Shown here: piece after piece, positions 48,101 to 56,925 of the stretch | How the letters are laid out: every line of letters starts with the position of its first letter | How positions within the stretch are numbered: the first letter of the stretch is position 1 | DNA from: Setoptus koraiensis | Taxonomy: Eukaryota; Arthropoda | Length of the DNA stretch: 64,000 nucleotides | NCBI GenBank assembly: GCA_048013815.1 | Contig: CM106586.1 | Span: 15,624,001-15,688,000, forward strand | Direction: 5' to 3' | Made by a program: the position numbers and the translations under genes | The notes under the pieces: model-generated | Seen by the model: only the letters and a program-made list of their open reading frames with translations | Database searches by the model: none | Told to the model about the DNA's origin: nothing

Positions 48101-49805
48101 GCAACGACAACAGCTACAACAACCGCAACCACAACAGCTACAACAATTGCAACGACAACAGGCGCGCCAGGTGAACAGCAACAGTTGGCCGGAAGTGGTG
48201 AGTCGCTTGACGCGGTCAATTGGGCCCCATCGGGCAAGCGGTCGCCGGCTACCACGGGCAGCAACGACGCCAATGGCAACAAGGTCAGATTGCGCCAGGT
48301 TTCGTCGCCGGCGGGCTCGTCGTCGCTGGCCGAATTTGAGATATTGGAGCGCTCCATGTGCAGCCAATCGTCCGATCAAGACGAGCTGGCCGGCCGGCAG
48401 CAACCACAACCGCCACAACAACAACAACCGCAGCAACAACAATCGCAGCAACAACAACATGCGCATCTACGGTCGGACGCGGCCACCGTCGATGGCGGTC
48501 GCCAGCGCACCGCGCATCAGTTGGAGGCGCCAACGGGCCCGGGCGGACGCGACAACGGAAATTCGCTGTCGCTGATCGAGGAGGGCGTCGAGACCAAGTC
48601 GTCGTCGTCGTCGCTGTCGTCGCTGGCCAACACCGACCGACAACCGCAACACTTGCAACATGTCCAACAGCTACAGCAACTGGCCAGCGTTGAAACGGAC
48701 TCGCTGTCCAGCAAACTGTCGACAGCAACAACGGCAACCGCAACAACAAACAAAACGTGTCAGCCAATAGAGGACGGCGACGGAGCAACGGGGGCCTCAA
48801 ACAAAGAGCACCGGCAGCAGCAAAAAACGCTTGTTGCGCGCTCTATCCAATTGAAAGACAAGGTAGCGAGTAATGGCGATGCATCATCATTGTCGTTATT
48901 ATCATCATTATCATCGTTGGATGAGGCACAGGAGTCGTCGCTGTCGACAAACGCAACCATTGCAACCTCATGTGAGGCCCACAAGTCGCCCACGACAACT
49001 GACAGCATTGACGGGTCACAATCCGGCACTTCCGGCGACACCGTTGAGTCTAGCGACAACAGCACTGCTCGACTTGAGCCTCGAGAATTGTCGCACGCGA
49101 CTGCTGGCGCCACCACCAAACAACAGGCCAGAGTGGGCGCCTTCAGTGGTGGTCGTTCCTCTTCGTTGAGCGCCACCACAAATGTTGCGTCTCACCAAGT
49201 GCACAGCGTGCTTGCTTCAGGCCCCAGCAGCGGCCGGCCCGCAATCAAATCCAAGCTGGTGGGACCCGCTCAATCAAGCCGCCAGTCAATGAGCCAACGC
49301 GCCTCATCGATATCGTCGTCAAACAACAGCAATCAACAACAACCACAACAGTATACCACATTTGGCCATAGGAAAATGTCTGCCCCGTCTGCAGGGGCCT
49401 CACCCAACCCGACTAAACCAATTGTTAGACAAACGAGCACGACAACAACTCACCAAAGTCCGTCGAGACTGCCCAAACCGAATCGATCTACATCCACTAG
49501 CGGCATAGTCAGACCTCAACCGACCCAACCACCGAGAGCACCCCACTCACCTGTGGCGGGCCGGCACCAACAACAACAGCTACACAATAACGACAGCAGC
49601 ACCATTAAAGCCGGCACCGGACGAAGCGGGCGCCATTCGCAATCGCCCGTCAATTCGCCGTCGCCAACTCATGGCTCGCAGCACGGAACCCCCAGACGAA
49701 CGCCCACGCCCAGGGCGCATTCATCGGCCGCGTCAACCTGTTCAAATTCATCCACATCTTCCACTACCTCGACTAACAGCCACTCAAAGGCGTCACTCAA
49801 AAACG
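44604..49805 (+). CDS. Ank2: Giant 5.2-kb ankyrin tail exon (Ser/Gln-rich, about 1,734 residues)
   Basis: Entry after GCGACAG in phase 1 gives ATDIRPTSDKRDGPADSD. The frame is open for 5.2 kb and leaves in phase 1 at GTAAGT. It contains a poly-Gln run (44813-44862), a poly-Thr run (about 45118-45169), many acidic Ser clusters and a basic, Ser/Pro-rich C-terminal quarter (about 49230-49800). That part includes QSPSRLPKPNRSTSTSG and RRTPTPRAHSSAAS, resembling microtubule-binding, EB-type S-x-[IL]-P regions. In other animals giant ankyrin tails bind microtubules, so this role is a reasonable inference. A 21-base perfect inverted repeat lies in the coding sequence at 47027-47079. Much of the middle is repetitive and would align poorly even between related species. 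Confidence 0.78.
47027..47079. repeat. 21-bp perfect inverted repeat inside coding sequence
   Basis: The arms 47027-47047 and 47059-47079 are exact reverse complements (core AGGACGTTTCAGCGGAC) separated by eleven bases. It is read through as part of the giant exon, giving PEDVSADGDDVSAETSSG, so the two arms encode the similar peptides EDVSAD and DDVSAE. Confidence 0.95.
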
Positions 49806-50084
49806 GTAAGTTAACCAGCTCACAGCTGACCGGAAGTTGGTGACTTGGTGGTCCGCTAACCGTTGCCATCGACTGATCATCCGTTGCCGTCTAACATAGT
49901 CGACACCAACTGACGCTTGACCCTCCAAAGCGCCTAGTTCAATATCTGGTTGAAGGTGATTGCTTGATCTGTTTTATTTTGCTTAGCTTTAATTTTGATT
50001 GCCAACTGCTCATCCAACTATGACCGTGTTTTTTTTTATTTTATTTTATTTTATTTTTATTCAATTTTGTTCGCTCATTTAAAG

Positions 50085-50413
50085 ATGATTATCGTCACAT
50101 TTATCTGATTGAAAAAACTAGAAAGGAGATGCTGAGAAAACAACTGATTGCCCACACAGGCAAGAGACCAAACGAGCAACGACAACCGCAACCAGTCAGC
50201 AGCAACATTGTTGGCCAATCTAACATCACATCGTCTATCTTGCAACAACAACAGCAACAACATCAAACGCCATCCCAAATAGCCGTGCTAACGACACCCA
50301 ACCGAGCAGCCTCTCGCCAGGTATCGCTGGGTCACAGACATAGTAGCGTGGGCTCCGACGGACGCTTAGTAGAATCAGAAAAGTTATGCTATTGTACCTC
50401 GCACGCACCATAG
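50085..50413 (+). CDS. Ank2: Last ankyrin exon of the giant form
   Basis: A pyrimidine-rich tract and CATTTAAAG acceptor lead, in phase 1, to DDYRHIYLIEKTRKEMLRKQ, a predicted basic helix, then a Gln/Ser-rich end and the stop at 50411. It has no start codon context of its own. AATAAA at 51324-51329 is the nearest clear polyadenylation signal, giving a 3'UTR of about 0.9 kb. Confidence 0.72.
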
Positions 50414-51933
50414 TCCCATAGTCCATTTACATTATTTTTTCAATTATTCAATTATTATTATTATTATTCAACCAACATGATCATTACAATTCATTATCAT
50501 TAGAGCGCGTGTAACGTCACGTGATTGTCATCTTGAATCCTATGATTGCGCATCTAAACGCGTCACCTAATTATCCTATCATAGAGCTTTAATGGAAATC
50601 AAATCTAGTTAGCTTATCGATTGAACAAGTCAAATTGTTACATACTGACCAACACTAAAATATTTATAGCATGACTTGATTGTTCAATCATACCACATAA
50701 AACGTATCGCTGTTCTGTTGTACAATCTAGTTCTAGATGGATCGAGTCACTCACCTAGATAAACACTTATTGCAAACCATGCTCGACGCCATTGACCATC
50801 TACACATTCATTCATTCTATTCTATTGTATCTCTATTTCACACTCAACATTAATTACACGATGAAACATCCGATCTCAGGTGGTGAAGGAGACGAACAAC
50901 ACCGAGACAGTTAATACAGTGTCTGGCGCTTTCTCATACAAGCTTAGACAGCCTGAATTTCAGCAAACTTTCCAGTGGTGACCATTCGCTAGATGAAAGG
51001 GAACCAAAAACAAACCTTGCACGCTCCACAAACTCACAACCAAGCAATAATACCACCGTTATACAGCTTTTACAATTGTTACAATTTACAATATGATATA
51101 ATCACATATACATATCACGTGAACTGTCACTGGCTACTTGAAATGTTCACCAACTGATTATCAGACAATAATACAATCTCGTGATAGAGATCACACAAAC
51201 CAAAGAAACATTGAGGCTTTTAATTGAATACAAATGTAATAATCAACAAAACAACGCAAGCAAAAATGTGCGAGCTATCGTTGTTGTTATTGTTACTGTA
51301 TCGCCCTGAACCCCGGTACTACCAATAAAAAATTTTGCTTTTGTTGATTGCAACTTATTGCAACATCACTTATTCACTATCACCAATAGTATAATATCAC
51401 TAACCAACCAATTGGCTCGGTGACATTTTTTCAGCTAACCTCATACTGTATGTAGCAAATGATTATGATTGGCGAAATTGTGGCTATTCATTAGCTATTC
51501 TACGTCACAAACAGATCACAACGACGACCCGTCGCGTTTGGAAATTCGATTCCTTTGCTTGTTAATTAGTCATCACTAATTAGAGTTATAATTTCATCCC
51601 TAATTCGTCCTATTGATCCAATGGGACATTGTGTTATGTGAACAGTCTCGTAGAGTGATTAGCAAAAAGTTAGTTACGTAATTTGGTGACGTAAATGCAA
51701 CGGTTGCTAACTCACACCAATATGAAAATAGTAGGCTCATAAAAATAGTTGTGTCGTCAGTAAGCCAGTTGTTGTTGTCAGTGTATTATTACCACATCAA
51801 TAACGAGTGTAATAGTATTACGTGGATAAACTTAGATTTACTGACTTGTTGGACATACAATCCATCTGTCAACTTCAATTCAATGAATACAGTCAACTTG
51901 GTATATTTATCCTATTGCGAGTAGCCGATCATC
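50414..51933 (+). other. Ankyrin 3'UTR and upstream region of P5C dehydrogenase
   Basis: AATAAA is at 51324-51329. Initiator-like TCAGT motifs lie at 51757-51761 and 51778-51782, with an AT-rich ATAAAAATA at 51739-51747, so the next gene probably starts transcription near 51.76-51.78 kb. No coding sequence is seen. Confidence 0.5.
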
Positions 51934-53751
51934 ATGCAACTTCGAATCAGAGCTACTACAGCCAACTACAGCTTGAAATTGATGTTCGCTACCCCTCAGA
52001 GAATGCTTTTTGGCCACACTTTATCGGGCAACCATTTATTGAGGCTGTTGCAATTTGCAGCAGCCAACAGCGGTCGCCGAGAGATATGTTTGCCATCAAA
52101 AACTAGTAAAAGATGCATCTCCACTACAAACAATAGAACGGAACAACATTTAGAGAGCCAATTGACAGCTCCGAAAAACGAGACCATTCTAGGTTATAAG
52201 AACCAGCATGAGCAACATTGTAAGTTGCTCAAACAAGAACTCGGCTCTTTTATGTCAGAATGCCAACAAGTTCCAATCGTAATTCATGGTCAAGAGCACA
52301 AGACTGACAGGGTGAATTATCAGATAATTCCATTTGACAAAGAACACAAATTAGCCAAATTCTATTATGCAACGCCAGATATTATCAAGAAGGCAATCAA
52401 TTCCAATCTGGCGGCCAGGTTAGAATGGGAGAGGACGCCAGTGGTGGACAAGATGGCCATATTTAGCCGGGCAGCGGATTTAGTTTCGGGACCATACAGG
52501 CAAAAGTTGAACGCTGCCACTATTTTAGGTCAAGCCAAAACAGCCAAGCAAGCGGAAATTGATGCAGCGGCCGAATTGGCGGATTTTCTACGCTTTAATG
52601 TTCATTACTTGAGTCAATTATTACAGTTCAAGCCCATAAGCACTACCAATGAGCTCAATCTGATGAGATATCGCGGCCTAGAGGGTTTTGTGGCAGCTAT
52701 CAGTCCATTTAATTTCACCGCTATTGGTGGCAATTTGGCCAGCGGGCCAGCTCTAATGGGCAACACTGTCTTGTGGAAACCGTCTGACACTGCCATAATG
52801 TCAAATTATCTCGTATTTAAAATATTCCAAGAGGCCGGCTTGCCAAATGGCGTGATCAATTTCGTGCCCGCCAATGGGCTAGAGTTTGGCCAGACCATCA
52901 CAAGCGATGCAAATCTGGCCGGCATTAATTTTACGGGTAGTGTGGCCACCTTCCGATGGCTCTGGAATGAGGTGGGCATCAAAATCAGACAGTACAACAA
53001 TTATCCGAGGTTGAGTGGCGAATGCGGCGGAAAGAATTATCATTTTGTACATAGATCCGCACATTTAGACACAGTGGTGGCTCAAACTATTCGTTCGGCA
53101 TTCGAGTATAGTGGCCAAAAATGTTCAGCCTGCAGTAGATTGTATGTGCCTGAGAGCCTCTGGCCACAGATAAAACAACAACTAGCCGATATAGCCGGCG
53201 AAAAGCTCAAAATTGGACCGGCCACCGATCTGTCGGTTTACACGTCGGCCGTTATCGACGCAAGTGCCTTTAAACGACACCAGAACTACATAGAATACGG
53301 AAAAAAATCCCAGAGACTTGTTTGTGGCGGTCAAACAGACGATCAATCTGGTTACTATGTGAAGCCCACTATTTTTGAGACTAACAACCCCGCTGACAAG
53401 CTCATGGAGGAGGAGATTTTCGGACCAATACTAACCTGTTACGCTTATCCCGACAATAAGTTAGATGAAACGCTAGATCTTGTGGCAAACAATAGTAAAT
53501 ATGCATTAACGGGTGCCATTTTTGCTCAAGATGAGTCGTTTATCGAGCGAGCTTGCGACAAACTCAAAATGTCAGCAGGTAATTTCTACATCAACGATAA
53601 ATCTACTGGCGCAGTTGTCGGTCAACAACCATTTGGCGGTGGTCGACTATCTGGCACCAACGACAAGCCTGGCGGTCCTCACTATCTATTGAGATGGGCA
53701 AATCCGCAAACAATTAAAAGAGCTCAATTGCATCTGACAGAATGGGAATAA
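51934..53751 (+). CDS. ALDH4A1: Delta-1-pyrroline-5-carboxylate dehydrogenase, mitochondrial
   Basis: This enzyme oxidises glutamate semialdehyde/P5C to glutamate with NAD+, the last step of proline breakdown in the mitochondrial matrix. The 605-residue frame has a basic, Ser/Ala-rich N-terminus of about 65 residues fit for mitochondrial import. The aldehyde dehydrogenase body then shows GNTVLWKPSDTA, INFTGSVATF, the catalytic Glu at about residue 363 (SGECGGKNYHFVHRSA), the catalytic Cys at about residue 397 (EYSGQKCSACSRLYVPESLW), EEEIFGPILTCYAYPD, and the family end NFYINDKSTGAVVGQQPFGG. Length is slightly above the usual 560 because of the long leader; a second ATG at 51982 is also possible. 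It has no introns. Its stop lies only 46 bases from that of the convergent F-box gene. A decayed partial copy sits at 16.2-16.9 kb. Confidence 0.96.
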   Translation: MQLRIRATTANYSLKLMFATPQRMLFGHTLSGNHLLRLLQFAAANSGRREICLPSKTSKRCISTTNNRTEQHLESQLTAPKNETILGYKNQHEQHCKLLKQELGSFMSECQQVPIVIHGQEHKTDRVNYQIIPFDKEHKLAKFYYATPDIIKKAINSNLAARLEWERTPVVDKMAIFSRAADLVSGPYRQKLNAATILGQAKTAKQAEIDAAAELADFLRFNVHYLSQLLQFKPISTTNELNLMRYRGLEGFVAAISPFNFTAIGGNLASGPALMGNTVLWKPSDTAIMSNYLVFKIFQEAGLPNGVINFVPANGLEFGQTITSDANLAGINFTGSVATFRWLWNEVGIKIRQYNNYPRLSGECGGKNYHFVHRSAHLDTVVAQTIRSAFEYSGQKCSACSRLYVPESLWPQIKQQLADIAGEKLKIGPATDLSVYTSAVIDASAFKRHQNYIEYGKKSQRLVCGGQTDDQSGYYVKPTIFETNNPADKLMEEEIFGPILTCYAYPDNKLDETLDLVANNSKYALTGAIFAQDESFIERACDKLKMSAGNFYINDKSTGAVVGQQPFGGGRLSGTNDKPGGPHYLLRWANPQTIKRAQLHLTEWE

Positions 53752-53797
53752 TACCTAAGATCGTTCGTTTTATGCATCACCTGAAAATGTTTAATTA

Positions 53798-55300
53798 TTA
53801 CATCACTATCGGATCTCTGAGGCTCTTTACAAACAAATTGTAACATTCTTTCCTGAGCGACTTAACCACTTCTCTGTGTCTGAGCTGATCCTCTAAATTG
53901 AGATTTATTTTGTAGCCGTGACAATCGCCAAATGGTATGGTAACTTCAGATCCGTTGGATTTTATCTTGAACAGGCACTTGCCTTGATTTGATAGGCCCC
54001 TTCCGATGGACCACATAAGTCGACAACAATCCATGCTGATGCGCTGCGAAACAAATATAACAATCTCGAGGTGACTTATTTGACACAGATATATGAGATG
54101 TTTCAGTCTGTCATCTTGATTGCCGATTTTATTGTCGCGGATTTGCAATTGTATGTTGAATTTTGTTATGCCACTCCTGTCAGATAAAAGGCTCTCAATC
54201 ATTCGCCTATGATGTTCGATCAAAGAAAGATTGTCCAGTAAAACGGATAAGCAACTCACACCAGCCGGTATAGATTTGAGGAATTTTGTTAATATATCCA
54301 TTTGATTAATGCTCGTCAACAATTCCATGCTTTTGAGAAACTGAAAATTCTCAACACTCCGTTGGAATAAATTCAATATGAGAAAATTAATCAGACAATA
54401 GTCGTTCGTCACGAGCCGTTTCAAGTATGTGGCCTCATTGAATAAAAATGGATAAATCTCTCTGAAGATGCCACCATCACAGTTTGTTGATTGTTGGTCC
54501 CGCGAGTGACGTGTTAATTGCACACTATCTAATTTTTGCAATATATCTACCATTTTGTCGCTCTTGCTGTTGTTATTGAATCTCCTAGTTGTGACATTTG
54601 ATTGGAATTCCTCGCGGACGTTCAATTTGAGGCACTTGATATTTCTGCAGCGTTTCAATAGATTTGCCAGACAGCAAGGCCTGATGTTGGCGTCGCGTCC
54701 CCAATCTATCAGATTTATGTCTAACTCGACTATGTTGTCGAAGGATTTTTGAAATTTCTCGCAATCTCCATCATGGTTGTCCTGGTTCCCATAATGAACT
54801 GTTATGTCAAGAGTTAGACAACGGATCTCAGCCGCATCTATTAGAACCATCAATTTGACGAAATTGCCAAACATGACCTCACCGGTCAGCTGCACCTCTC
54901 GACGACGAGCGATTTTCTTATTTATGATTCTGATTAACTTAGTGTCCCTCTGTACAAGAGGAAAATGGTTCAAATTGATAGAGATTGCTGACTCGGTGGG
55001 CAAGATGGATAGCACGAGGAAGAACCAGCGTCTACAAACGAGACTCAGATTTTTTTCCTCCTGAGCCGTTGAGTGTTTGCTCGAACGAAACACTCTCCTA
55101 AATACCTCTATGAGGCACTCATCGTCGAGATCATTCAGACTGGCGGTTGATGGTAGTGGTCGATGCTGCGGCGCTGGCTGCTTTGTCGGCGGATCCCCCA
55201 ATTTGGCCAATTTCGGGATGGCGGTCGACGAAGATTTAAATTTTTTTTGCTGAACAGATGTTGACGGTTGGCCAACGGTTTGATTAATTTGTTGATTCAT
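53798..55300 (-). CDS. F-box protein, likely SCF substrate adaptor
   Basis: The first in-frame ATG is at 55300 (MNQQINQTVGQPS), giving 500 residues; an upstream stop and a GTG at 55318 argue against a longer form. An F-box is visible at about residues 62-105: LNDLDDECLIEVFRRVF, then LSLVCRRWFFLVLSILP, the usual pattern of Skp1-binding F-boxes. The rest is a single large region with leucine-rich, repeat-like spacing (ECRNIKCLKLNV-type strands, SHLEIVIFVSQRI) and no motif I can name. Family knowledge suggests recruitment of a target to a cullin-RING ubiquitin ligase; the target is unknown. It is intronless. Rearranged partial copies lie immediately upstream at 55766-56885. Confidence 0.85.
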   Translation of the reverse strand: MNQQINQTVGQPSTSVQQKKFKSSSTAIPKLAKLGDPPTKQPAPQHRPLPSTASLNDLDDECLIEVFRRVFRSSKHSTAQEEKNLSLVCRRWFFLVLSILPTESAISINLNHFPLVQRDTKLIRIINKKIARRREVQLTGEVMFGNFVKLMVLIDAAEIRCLTLDITVHYGNQDNHDGDCEKFQKSFDNIVELDINLIDWGRDANIRPCCLANLLKRCRNIKCLKLNVREEFQSNVTTRRFNNNSKSDKMVDILQKLDSVQLTRHSRDQQSTNCDGGIFREIYPFLFNEATYLKRLVTNDYCLINFLILNLFQRSVENFQFLKSMELLTSINQMDILTKFLKSIPAGVSCLSVLLDNLSLIEHHRRMIESLLSDRSGITKFNIQLQIRDNKIGNQDDRLKHLIYLCQISHLEIVIFVSQRISMDCCRLMWSIGRGLSNQGKCLFKIKSNGSEVTIPFGDCHGYKINLNLEDQLRHREVVKSLRKECYNLFVKSLRDPIVM

Positions 55301-55321
55301 CCTCACTTCTGGATCCACTGG

Positions 55322-55898
55322 TGGTTTAATTTAATTGTCACCAACTTTGTGGGCAAGTTTTTTTAAATACAATAATCGTGGGTTTATGTGGGAAGTTGTC
55401 CGAGAAACTAAAGTTTGTTTACTAAAAAACTTGTTTATGTTGTGCGCCTTTATACCCGCGCAGGGTGAACACATTTGTGCTGTGCGCAGCAGAGGCGAAC
55501 GGGACTGCGCCGTCCCTAACATTTACGTCCAACTGTGCCGCTTCCCTGCGCGCGAATTATTTGAATATAATTGTAATTATCATTACGTAGTGATTAGGGG
55601 AGCAACTCTGTGTTGGCTCACTTATATTGCTCACGCGGGTGCTCCCCGAATCTTGCTTCCGCTCCCCATCGGGGAGGCTCCCACGATCACTATGATAATT
55701 ATTCAAATAATTCGCGCGCAGGGAAGCGGCAGAATTGGGCGTAAACACGAGTTTCCGGGTTTGTATGTAGAAAAACTTGCCCACAAGGTTGCTGACAATA
55801 TTAAACCACCAGTAGATTTAGAAATGAGGATGAATCAAAAAATTAATCAAACCGTTGGCCATCCGTTAAAATTTGTTCAGCAAAAAAAATTTACCTAA
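55322..55898. repeat. Inverted duplication of the F-box gene 5' end with a fold-back core
   Basis: The plus-strand segment 55766-55896 is an inverted copy of 55228-55360: it reads EMRMNQKINQTVGHP followed by FVQQKKF on the plus strand, where the living gene has VRMNQQINQTVGQP on the minus strand. Between them lies a separate fold-back (55522-55746). The left arm has an extra 150 bases (about 55370-55520) missing from the right arm. Confidence 0.85.
55522..55746. repeat. Fold-back element of about 225 bp
   Basis: The left arm begins TTTACGTCCAACTGTGCCGC and the right arm ends with its near reverse complement. The best-matched core is GCTTCCCTGCGCGCGAATTA with TTTGAATA next to it, paired with the complement at 55700-55731. 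The loop holds GGGGAG/CTCCCC blocks that pair again. It has no coding capacity. It may be a small non-autonomous transposable element or a by-product of the inverted duplication; I could not define target-site duplications. Confidence 0.7.
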
Positions 55899-56885
55899 TA
55901 TCGTTCGTTTTATGCATCACCTGAAAATGTTTTTATTACTACATCACTATCGGATCTCTGAGGCCCTTTACAAACAAATTGTAACATTCTTTCCTGAGCG
56001 ACTCAATCACTTCTCTGTGTCTGAGCTGATCCTCTGAATTGAGATTTATCTTGTAGCCGTGACAATCGCCAAATGGTATGGTAACTTCAGATCCGTTGGA
56101 TTTTATCTTGAACAGGCACTTGCCTTGATTGGATAGGCCCCTTCCGATGGACCACATAAGTCGACAACAATCCATGCTGATGCGCTGCGAAACAAATATA
56201 ACAATCTCGAGGTGACTTATTTGACACAGATATATGAGATGTTTCAGTCTGTCATCTTGATTGCCGATTTTATTGTCGCGGATTTGCAATTGTATGTTGA
56301 ATTTTGTTATGCCACTCCTGTCAGATAAAAGGCTCTCAATCATTCGCCTATGATATTCGATCAAAGAAAGATTGTCTAGTGAAACGGATAAGCAGCTCAC
56401 ACCAGCCGGTAAAGATTTGAGGAATTTCGATAATGTATCCATTTGATTAATGCTCGTCAACAATTCCATGCTTTTGAGAAACTGAAAATTCTCAACACTC
56501 CGTTGGAATAAATTCAATATGAGAAAATTAATCAGACAATAGTCGTTCGTCACGAGCCGTTTCAAGTATGTGGCCTCATTGAATAAAAATGGATAAATCT
56601 CTCTGAAGATGCCACCATCACAGTTTGTTGATTGTTGGTCCCGCGAGTGACGTGTTAATTGCACACTATCTAATTTTTGCAATATATCTACCATTTTGTC
56701 GCTCTTGCTGTTGTTATTGAATCTCCTAGTTGTGACATTTGATTGGAAATCCTCGCGGACGTTCAATTTGAGGCACTTGATATTTCTGCAGCGTTTCAAT
56801 AGATTTGCCAGACAGCAAGGCCAACGGTTTGATTAATTTGTTAATTCATCCTCACCTCTGGATCTACTGGTGGTTAGATCGTAGG
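55894..56885 (-). pseudogene. Recent partial copy of the F-box gene lacking the F-box
   Basis: Sequence from 55894 to about 56824 is nearly identical to 53753-54684, then jumps to the copy of the gene's very 5' end (56825-56875). The jump removes about 590 bases including the whole F-box. Both parental break points carry GGCC, and the copy has one GGCC at 56819-56822, so the deletion used four matching bases. The 5' end reads Met-Asn then a stop, so the frame that stays open (55939-56799) has no natural start; its first ATG is at 56694. Small in-frame differences from the parent are few, so the copy is young. It could still be transcribed, but it cannot make an F-box protein. Confidence 0.85.
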
Positions 56886-56925
56886 GAGGTTACGAACGTA
56901 GATCTTTATACTTTTATACTTTCGG

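Larger units (their letters stand above)
25419..50413 (+). other. Ank2: Ankyrin gene, 3' part (phase-consistent exons, three possible 3' ends)
   Basis: Ankyrins link membrane proteins to the spectrin skeleton. The exons placed here encode, in order, the post-repeat linker, ZU5-N, ZU5-C, UPA, a death domain and very long tails. Junction phases agree at every step: 25419-25743, 27937-28328, 28451-28680, then either terminal exon 29509-33531 or 35511-35703, 35828-37255, 38419-39198, then either terminal exon 39453-39865 or 40635-40742, 42889-44115, 44604-49805 and 50085-50413. The longest chain is about 10.2 kb of coding sequence, roughly 3,400 residues without any ankyrin repeats. Long tail exons after the death domain recall giant neuronal ankyrins in other animals (vertebrate ANK2/ANK3, Drosophila Ank2), where such exons serve axons and microtubules. 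The intact repeat domain is not in the window. Confidence 0.85.
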
